A stretch of DNA of 10,836 nucleotides, taken from positions 1-10,836 of the forward strand of contig JAPKYM010000316.1 of NCBI GenBank assembly GCA_026394315.1, given 5' to 3'. Below, one piece after another: positions 6,324 through 10,836 of this stretch. The stretch is from Candidatus Bathyarchaeota archaeon. GTDB lineage: Archaea; Thermoproteota; Bathyarchaeia; 40CM-2-53-6; RBG-13-38-9. The number at the start of each line of letters is the position of its first letter. Positions within the stretch are counted from its first letter, which is position 1. Position numbers and translations under genes: made by a program. Under the pieces are notes generated by a model. The model saw only the letters and a list, made by a program, of their open reading frames with translations, searched no databases and was not told the DNA's origin.

Positions 6324-6777
6324 CTCGAGGATATGGTAGCAGGATATGCCTAAGCCTTCTTCTCGACCCTTTTCAGCGCGTGCTATTGCATTGCGTGTGC
6401 CTGTCAGCCATCTTGACATAGCCTTCTCCAACAACCTTCTTCAGTCGTTTCTCCTTCATCACTGATTTCTCTGGAGCCATTTTTCTAGCCGCTTGTTGTT
6501 GCACACCAGCGCTCGGGACTTGAAACCACGTGCGCCATGTGGAAAAGCTCTTTTCCTCCGGACCGGACTCAAGAAGGGGTATCTGAATTTGACTAAATCC
6601 GAATGGCAGAAGAAACGGAAGAGAATGGCAAGCAGAATGGGCCAAAAGAGTGGCAGAGCGAGATAGCGCGCTCTCGAGATTACCGAAAGACAGACAAGCG
6701 GTAAATCGTAGAATAAGTACAGTCATGGCGTTCGTCTCCATCGTGCGTACTTCTTCGGAAGAGCTGGAGATTTGAAG
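6324..6777. other. Gene-poor stretch with no supportable gene
   Basis: A 122-codon minus frame (6373-6741) and a plus frame (6593-6775, with a charged run WAKRVAERDSALSRLPKDRQ) overlap one another. Neither shows a known motif, a convincing start or a promoter. GC palindromes recur here (AGCGCGTGCT at 6375-6384, AGCGCGCT at 6665-6672). Taken with the broken propeller just downstream, this is best read as decayed sequence. Confidence 0.4.
6665..6672. repeat. AGCGCGCT palindrome
   Basis: Perfect eight-base palindrome in ATAGCGCGCTCTCGAGA, in the gene-poor stretch between Alba and the small secreted protein. Confidence 0.5.
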
Positions 6778-7040
6778 TGGAATTTAGATCTTGACAATCC
6801 AAGCCTTGTCGTATCAATATCCGGTGACGGTGGAACACTAGCAATCGGAACTTCTCCGCAACAAACAAGCTGCCTACTTGGCACAGGTTACTCGAGTGGA
6901 CAAGGCCCGTTGGAGGCATTGTGATGCCTACAAACAAGCTCATCCTAGCACCCTACCTAGCACTTGCAGGATTAGTCATAGCAGTATCAGCCGTCGCAGT
7001 GGCGCGCGCTATAATGAGAATTGAAAAAGAAGAAGGATAA
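6778..7040 (+). pseudogene. Frameshifted remnant of a WD/PQQ-type beta-propeller with C-terminal membrane anchor
   Basis: One plus frame from 6778 reads like a propeller blade, LVVSISGDGGTLAIGTS (the blade pattern V-x-I-S-x-D-G-x-x-x-A-x-G-T). About 6855-6862 the sense moves to another frame, which gives ATNKLPTWHRLLEWTRPVGG (blade-like NKL..(F/W)..(L)..W), MPTNKL, and a clear membrane anchor LILAPYLALAGLVIAVSAV, followed by a charged tail RIEKEEG and TAA 7038-7040. Read alone, ATG 6924 gives a 38-residue single-helix peptide. Archaeal surface propeller proteins often end in such an anchor. The upstream blades are missing, so this is a tail fragment with at least one frameshift. A real small membrane peptide from ATG 6924 is the alternative. 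Confidence 0.5.
7002..7009. repeat. GCGCGCGC tract followed by TATAAT
   Basis: Context GTGGCGCGCGCTATAATGAG, inside the membrane-anchor codons (Val-Ala-Arg-Ala-Ile-Met) of the propeller remnant. Confidence 0.5.
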
Positions 7041-7054
7041 AGGGGCACGTAATA

Positions 7055-7516
7055 CTACCCGAGTTGATAGTGGACTATTGCGGGCCAGTCACCTGTCGCT
7101 CCGCTTATTCGGTAGATGCCCCTCCCTTCCAGGAAAGCTCTGCCAGACCCAGACGCCAAAAATTCTATGAGCGCTCCTTCAATCCGGACTTCAAGTTGAG
7201 ACCCAGAGGCTTCAATCCTACCTCGCCAGCCCATGTATAGTGTACCTCCTCGATACTCAGTCTTGATGCCATCGCCATGCACACTGATGATTTCTGCGCC
7301 TCTAATCCACACGAGTCCCACTCCCTTGGCAACTATCTTTACTGAAGCATCACCTTTAAGAACATCAATTCCGGCTCCAGCCGCGAATAATGTACCTTTG
7401 CCCTCAATCTTTCTATGCCCGGATTCTGCAAAGACAGGTTGCGCAAACACTGGTAGAGCTATGAGGAATATCAGCACTGCACCTAATAGCAGACTTCTTC
7501 CACGAATCGGGTTCAT
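7055..7516 (-). CDS. Small secreted beta-rich protein, function unknown
   Basis: A 153-residue protein with an N-terminal Sec signal peptide (Arg-rich start, hydrophobic LLLGAVLIFLIALPVFA, likely cut before ESGHR near residue 30). The mature part is short alternating strands rich in Gly: KIEGKGTLFAAGAGID, VKIVAKGVGLVWIRGAE, and later LEVRIEGALIEFLASGSGRA and FLEGRGIYRI. This looks like an exported beta-sandwich or solenoid-like protein; I do not recognise the family. GAGGTG (7528-7523 on the minus strand) lies 6 nt before ATG 7516, which favours that start over the GTG at 7525 that is part of the ribosome site itself. It is convergent with the propeller remnant and divergent from the large secreted propeller protein. 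Confidence 0.75.
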   Translation of the reverse strand: MNPIRGRSLLLGAVLIFLIALPVFAQPVFAESGHRKIEGKGTLFAAGAGIDVLKGDASVKIVAKGVGLVWIRGAEIISVHGDGIKTEYRGGTLYMGWRGRIEASGSQLEVRIEGALIEFLASGSGRAFLEGRGIYRISGATGDWPAIVHYQLG

Positions 7517-7619
7517 GATTCTCACCTCAGCCTGTTAAATTGAAGTACAATCTAGAGCATTACGAATCTTTGTTGAGGAACTTTGTTCTGTTTATGCCAA
7601 CCTTGTCTGGATTGCTGTT

Positions 7620-7686
7620 AGCGCGTGGTATGTGTTGCTGCAAGTCCTTGCAGCTCAATAATCAAGCCAGATGGAGTCCAAGCGCG
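7620..7686. repeat. Two partial GC motifs upstream of the secreted propeller gene
   Basis: AGCGCG at 7620-7625 (in TTAGCGCGTGG) and AGCGCG at 7681-7686 (in AAGCGCGTTATCG). They are shorter than the full palindromes but have the same flanking TTA/TAA bases. Confidence 0.35.
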
Positions 7687-7710
7687 TTATCGTTGGCAGA
7701 GTGTTCTAAA
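7643..7710 (+). pseudogene. Scrap of a nucleoside diphosphate kinase gene
   Basis: The plus frame at 7658-7681 encodes IIKPDGVQ, the very conserved N-terminal motif of nucleoside diphosphate kinase. After a one-base shift at 7682 the next residues are RVIVGRVF, which fits the family's Q-R-(G)-L-V-G-x-V-(I/L) continuation, then a stop. Nothing else of the roughly 140-residue enzyme is seen. GCGCG lies exactly at the shift. The match is short, so chance cannot be excluded. Confidence 0.35.
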
Positions 7711-7781
7711 ACGTGTACAGGGTGTTCTCAAATGTAGAATAATTAGCAACCATCGACTTGCTGTGAGAATGGTGGTTGTGA

Positions 7782-9671
7782 ATGGACAAGACCGTAACGA
7801 ATATGATGCTTGCAGTTTTCCTGGCAGTGACTATTGTCACGTTGCCAAATATCGTGGCATCTGTGATCAAGCCCTCATTCTTGGAGCCTACAAATCAGAT
7901 TAAGACTTTCTACTCGCAGGAAGAGCTGACGGGCTTTGTTCTTGCGGGTCTCAGAAGAGCTGAAGTGAACCGTCTGATCGAGCCGTTCGGTCCTCAGATA
8001 TTCAAAGGAGAGATCACCGCACCTACTGCTGCTTCATCACGGGATCTTACAGACTATTCAACGACGAATGTTCAGGTGGCAGGTGTTGATGAGGCTGACA
8101 TTGTCAAAAGCGACGGTAAGTTTGTCTATCTTGCCTCAAGAAACAGGTTCGTTATAGTCGAGGCTTACCCAGCGGAAGAAATGAAGGTTCTTTCTTCAAC
8201 AACGATCAAAGGAAGTATTCTAGGTCTTTACATCAACAGGGATAGGCTTGTGGTCTTCGAAGGGGCCGATTATTCCCCTGGTCCAATGTCAGAGTCTCCG
8301 AGACCAAAGCCTATGCCTCCGATGTGGGTTCACGGAGTCTATCTTGAGATCTATGACGTCTCGGACAGGGAGCGCCCCAGACTAATCAAAGAAGTCCGTC
8401 TGAACGGTGACTATGTGAACTCAAGAATGATCGGGGACTATGTTTACGCTATCGTGAGCCAACCAGCCCTCTACTGGGCCGAGGAAAAACCGAAAGTCAC
8501 TCTACCAACAATAGGTGTTGACGGAGAGGCCAGAGAACTACCTGCAACCGAGATTCACTACTCGGAAAGCTCAGACATCCCAGCCAGCTACACGCTAATA
8601 GTAGCAATGAATACTCAGGCAGTGGGCGAGGGGCCCAAATACGAGGTTGTCTTAACAGGCTACGCCACCACACTGTATGTTTCAGCAAGAGACATCTATC
8701 TCACCATGCCCAAAGGAAACTGGTGGAGCAACGAAGGTTCAACAATAATCCATAGAATTGGCATTGACGGCCAACGCATCCTCTCTGAAGCGAACGGCGA
8801 GGTCCCCGGCAGGGTTCTAAATCAATTCTCCATGGACGAGCATGAAGGCTACCTCAGAGTAGCCACAACCACAGGCCAAGTCACCAGAGACCGAACCAAA
8901 AGCGGCAACCACGTGTATGTTATGGACGCGAGACTCAACATTGTTGGCAAGCTCGAAGACCTGGCTCCTGGCGAGCAGATACGCTCAGCACGATTCATGG
9001 GTGACAGATGTTACCTTGTAACATTCAAGAAGATTGATCCATTCTTCACGATAGATGTGAACAATCCTAGAGAACCCAAACTCTTAGGCAAGCTCAAGAT
9101 TCCAGGATACTCGGATTACCTTCACCCCTACGATGAAAACTACATCATTGGCATAGGCAAAGACACGATTGAAGCAAAGCAGGGAGATTTTGCATGGTAT
9201 CAAGGTTTGAAAGTTTCACTCTTTGATGTCACCGAAGTTGAGAATCCTAAGGAGGTCGGTAAACTCATAATAGGTGATAGGGGAACAGAATCACCAATCC
9301 TGCGAGACCACCGCGCTTTCCTTTTCACAAGACGCCTAAACCTCCTGGTCATCCCAGTTCTCGAGGCAAAGATCTTCCCCGAGAAGTACCCAACAGACAT
9401 ATCACCAAACATGTACGGAGACTATGTGTTCCAGGGAGCCTTTGTCCTGCATCTCGCTCCCCAAGAGGGGATTACGGTCAAAGGTAGGATAACCCATGTT
9501 GAAGATCCACAAGCCTTCCTCAAAAGCGGCAGCTACTTCGGCTCAAACCACGAGATAAAGAGAAGCTTCTACATCGGTAATGTCTTGTATACCGTCTCAG
9601 ATGAAATAATCAAGGCAAATAATCTACCAGATCTCAGTGAGATCTCCCAGCTAAGACTAGTAGCTTCCTAG
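7782..9671 (+). CDS. Secreted protein with C-terminal beta-propeller domain (COG4880 type)
   Basis: A 629-residue extracytoplasmic protein. It starts with a short basic N-terminus and a hydrophobic segment (about residues 8-29) serving as signal peptide or anchor. It then has the hallmark entry to the domain, TTNVQVAGVDEADIVKSDGK (94-113), followed by repeated blade-like units: LEIYDVSDRERPRLIKEVRL, RMIGDYVYAIVSQPA, FFTIDVNNPREPKLLGKLKI, YLHPYDENYIIGIGKDT, VSLFDVTEVENPKEVGKLII, and the C-terminal signature IKRSFYIGNVLYTVSDEI. The family (Pfam Beta_propel) is found in archaea and some bacteria and has no settled function; surface binding or scaffolding is a common guess. There is no C-terminal membrane anchor. 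ATG 7782 is the first start in frame that precedes the signal. It is convergent with the zinc-ribbon gene 55 nt downstream. Confidence 0.92.
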   Translation: MDKTVTNMMLAVFLAVTIVTLPNIVASVIKPSFLEPTNQIKTFYSQEELTGFVLAGLRRAEVNRLIEPFGPQIFKGEITAPTAASSRDLTDYSTTNVQVAGVDEADIVKSDGKFVYLASRNRFVIVEAYPAEEMKVLSSTTIKGSILGLYINRDRLVVFEGADYSPGPMSESPRPKPMPPMWVHGVYLEIYDVSDRERPRLIKEVRLNGDYVNSRMIGDYVYAIVSQPALYWAEEKPKVTLPTIGVDGEARELPATEIHYSESSDIPASYTLIVAMNTQAVGEGPKYEVVLTGYATTLYVSARDIYLTMPKGNWWSNEGSTIIHRIGIDGQRILSEANGEVPGRVLNQFSMDEHEGYLRVATTTGQVTRDRTKSGNHVYVMDARLNIVGKLEDLAPGEQIRSARFMGDRCYLVTFKKIDPFFTIDVNNPREPKLLGKLKIPGYSDYLHPYDENYIIGIGKDTIEAKQGDFAWYQGLKVSLFDVTEVENPKEVGKLIIGDRGTESPILRDHRAFLFTRRLNLLVIPVLEAKIFPEKYPTDISPNMYGDYVFQGAFVLHLAPQEGITVKGRITHVEDPQAFLKSGSYFGSNHEIKRSFYIGNVLYTVSDEIIKANNLPDLSEISQLRLVAS

Positions 9672-9691
9672 CACTGGAAGATCGCCCGGGC

Positions 9692-9703
9692 TTATCACGA
9701 TAA
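9692..9703. other. Small dyad between convergent genes
   Basis: TTATCACGATAA is a perfect 5-bp inverted repeat with a two-base centre, in the 55-nt gap between the convergent propeller and zinc-ribbon genes, 21 nt after the propeller stop. It could be a bidirectional 3' end, but the stem is weak. Confidence 0.2.
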
Positions 9704-9726
9704 TGGACCCTAAGTGCGTTCGGAGC

Positions 9727-10074
9727 CTAATGGCCAGATATGTCAGTCAGTGTTACTCCATGCCGCTGATCGGTGGTCTCTTGTCCGTCGTTTGCAAGTC
9801 CCGCAACGAAGCCCCAGATGCCTGCGATTATCCCGTAAACGAATAGTAGGATTATCCTCACGAACAACTCGAGTCTCGAGGCAGGTTCCTGAAATCCGAT
9901 AGTAAGTTTGAGAGGATGCTCTGTTGTGGCGCTGATTTTATCATATGTTTCTTGAGGCTGTGTTGGCCGCGGCCGTACAACTTTCGTCAGTAGACTCGAC
10001 CCGCACTTAACACAGAAATTATGCCCCTCTTCATTATTGGTTCCACATTTGCTGCAAGAAGGCAAACCGATCAA
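9727..10074 (-). CDS. Zinc-ribbon membrane protein, probably C-terminally truncated
   Basis: 115 residues starting with a four-cysteine zinc ribbon, CSKCG and CVKCG (C7, C10, C21, C24), then a Pro/Gln linker, then HPLKLTIGFQEPASRLELFV (53-72), which resembles the start of DUF4389-type membrane domains, and one membrane helix to about residue 93. From residue 94 the chain becomes hydrophilic (NDGQETTDQRHG) with no further helices, while DUF4389-type proteins continue with more membrane and conserved segments. This suggests the 3' half was lost or shifted. The start is TTG 10074; the next in-frame TTG, three codons later, is also possible. The zinc ribbon would face the cytoplasm; partner and function are unknown. 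Confidence 0.65.
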   Translation of the reverse strand: MIGLPSCSKCGTNNEEGHNFCVKCGSSLLTKVVRPRPTQPQETYDKISATTEHPLKLTIGFQEPASRLELFVRIILLFVYGIIAGIWGFVAGLANDGQETTDQRHGVTLTDISGH

Positions 10075-10106
10075 CCGTTCAAACTTATCCTCTCATGACC
10101 TCTTAA

Positions 10107-10592
10107 GACTTTCAGCGCGCGCGAGCATCACCAGTCTTCAGTCCAGCGTCGGGTAAACCTCCGTTCTCAGCGACTCTGACAGTAACGACGACGCCTTCAG
10201 CGCCCACAGGAAGCTACCAGGTGACCATAGATGGCTCTGGAGGGGGAAAGACCCACTCTGCAACGGTCTCACTAATCATGAATGAGAAGGCTAAGGAGAC
10301 GCCTCCGCAAGGTGAAGCCCCCAAGTTCGATTTGTCGACCCTAGTCAACAATCCACCATACATGCTTATCGCAGTAATCGCACTCCTGATCGTTATTCTA
10401 ATCGTGACTCTTGCAAGGAGGAGAAAGAAGCCAGCCTCTCAACAGCCACAAGCACCAACCAAGTACTGCCCGAATTGTGGAGAACCATTGACGCCTGGAA
10501 ACCCCTTATGCAGCTCATGTGGTCAACGTGCCTAGCCCCAGAGCGCACCCTCTCCGCCTCGCACAACCTATGCTCCCGCGAATCTGCCTTGA
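10107..10592 (+). pseudogene. Headless surface protein: Ig-like domain end, TM helix, zinc ribbon
   Basis: The plus frame opens after TAA 10104-10106 and already reads as the end of an Ig-like extracellular domain: FSPASGKPPFSATLTVTTTP, then SAPTGSYQVTIDGSGGGKTH. No start codon precedes GTG 10221, which lies within the domain. After a linker come a membrane helix (LIAVIALLIVILIVTLA) and a four-cysteine zinc ribbon CPNCG and CSSCG (C83, C86, C97, C100 counted from GTG 10221), ending at TAG 10533-10535. The same frame continues for 18 codons with a coding-like Pro/Ala/Ser tail (PQSAPSPPRTTYAP) to TGA 10590-10592, so the TAG may be a recent nonsense change. An expressed short form from GTG 10221 (104 residues) is possible, but loss of the N-terminal part is more likely. 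Confidence 0.6.
10114..10123. repeat. AGCGCGCGCG tract
   Basis: Nine alternating G/C bases in CAGCGCGCGCGAGC, 40 nt upstream of the zinc-ribbon gene (minus) and at the point where the Ig-like reading frame (plus) loses its upstream sequence. Confidence 0.5.
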
Positions 10593-10616
10593 GCACTCTC
10601 GTACAGACAATGAGTT

Positions 10617-10836
10617 CTAACGCAATTTCCTTAGCGCTAATACTGCCCCTGCTACTATTGAAACAAGCCCAATAATTAGCAGAAATGGGTAAAACCTCTG
10701 ATAATGGCGTCCCAGTACTGCTAAGAAGAAGGGTATTATGAACATCAAGGTCATACTGATGCAGTAGAATAGAAAGCGATTCAATCGTCCTCCGAAGAGC
10801 ATTTCTGGCAACCCTGCCCCTTCCCTTATAGCCTGC
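10617..10836 (-). CDS. C-terminal part of a membrane protein (partial, start beyond window)
   Basis: The minus frame is open to the right edge and ends at TAG 10619-10617. The visible part has a short soluble stretch (EGAGLPEMLFGGRLNR) followed by two membrane helices, FLFYCISMTLMFIIPFFLAV and FYPFLLIIGLVSIVAGAVLA, and a basic end RKLR. The TTG at 10811 would give 64 residues, but the frame reads on without a stop, so a longer protein is more likely. It is convergent with the headless Ig/zinc-ribbon gene. No family recognised. TTAGCGCTAA (10631-10640), a 10-base palindrome, lies in its last codons. Confidence 0.55.
   Translation of the reverse strand, partial: QAIREGAGLPEMLFGGRLNRFLFYCISMTLMFIIPFFLAVLGRHYQRFYPFLLIIGLVSIVAGAVLALRKLR

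Noticed and set aside
6373..6741. 122-codon minus-strand frame as a gene
   Set aside because: No motif, no ribosome site or promoter, Ser/Leu-rich low-quality composition, and it overlaps a competing plus frame.
6861..6940. Direct repeat ACAAACAAGCT as a mobile element or attachment site
   Set aside because: Only two 11-base copies 69 nt apart, with no integrase, transposase or terminal inverted repeats in the window.
1..10836. CRISPR array, tRNA or rRNA gene
   Set aside because: No regular spacer-repeat pattern was seen, and no cloverleaf or rRNA-like sequence was recognised on either strand by eye.

Overview
The window looks like a piece of an archaeal chromosome, probably from the Bathyarchaeia/Thermoproteota side of the Archaea, with moderate GC. 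The evidence is an Alba chromatin protein, a secreted C-terminal beta-propeller protein of the COG4880 kind, TATA/BRE-type promoters (some placed for leaderless transcripts), several TTG starts, a Tat-like lipid- or membrane-anchored solute-binding protein and small membrane proteins with zinc ribbons. The exact lineage is an inference.

Layout, left to right. (1) 1-1028, minus: an amino-acid/branched-chain type ABC solute-binding protein, running off the left edge. (2) 1133-1330, plus: a C-terminal remnant of an MFS transporter. (3) 1438-2469, minus: a fumarylacetoacetate-hydrolase-family enzyme, divergent from (4) 2600-3925, plus: class I-alpha glutamine synthetase. (5) 4108-4431, plus: a small four-helix membrane protein with a textbook promoter and Shine-Dalgarno site. 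(6) 4752-5870, plus: a Rossmann-fold dehydrogenase of uncertain substrate. (7) 5979-6278, plus: Alba. (8) 6279-7054: a gene-poor stretch with a strong hairpin and a frameshifted remnant of a WD/PQQ-type beta-propeller with a C-terminal membrane anchor. (9) 7055-7516, minus: a small secreted beta-rich protein. (10) 7643-7710: a probable scrap of a nucleoside diphosphate kinase gene. (11) 7782-9671, plus: a large secreted beta-propeller protein. (12) 9727-10074, minus: zinc ribbon plus truncated membrane domain. (13) 10107-10592, plus: a headless Ig-like/TM/zinc-ribbon gene with an in-frame TAG near its end. (14) 10617-10836, minus: the end of a membrane protein running off the right edge.

The solute-binding protein, FAH-type hydrolase, dehydrogenase and glutamine synthetase fit uptake and breakdown of an amino acid or related organic acid with nitrogen re-assimilation. 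They are separate transcription units, so this is only a suggestion. The right half is richer in surface/membrane proteins and broken genes.

The least expected signal is a family of alternating GC palindromes (AGCGCGCT up to AGCGCGCGCGCT). It occurs at about a dozen places, essentially all outside intact coding sequence, often beside a TATA-like box, at gene ends, or in gene remnants. It is the best candidate in the window for an undescribed element.
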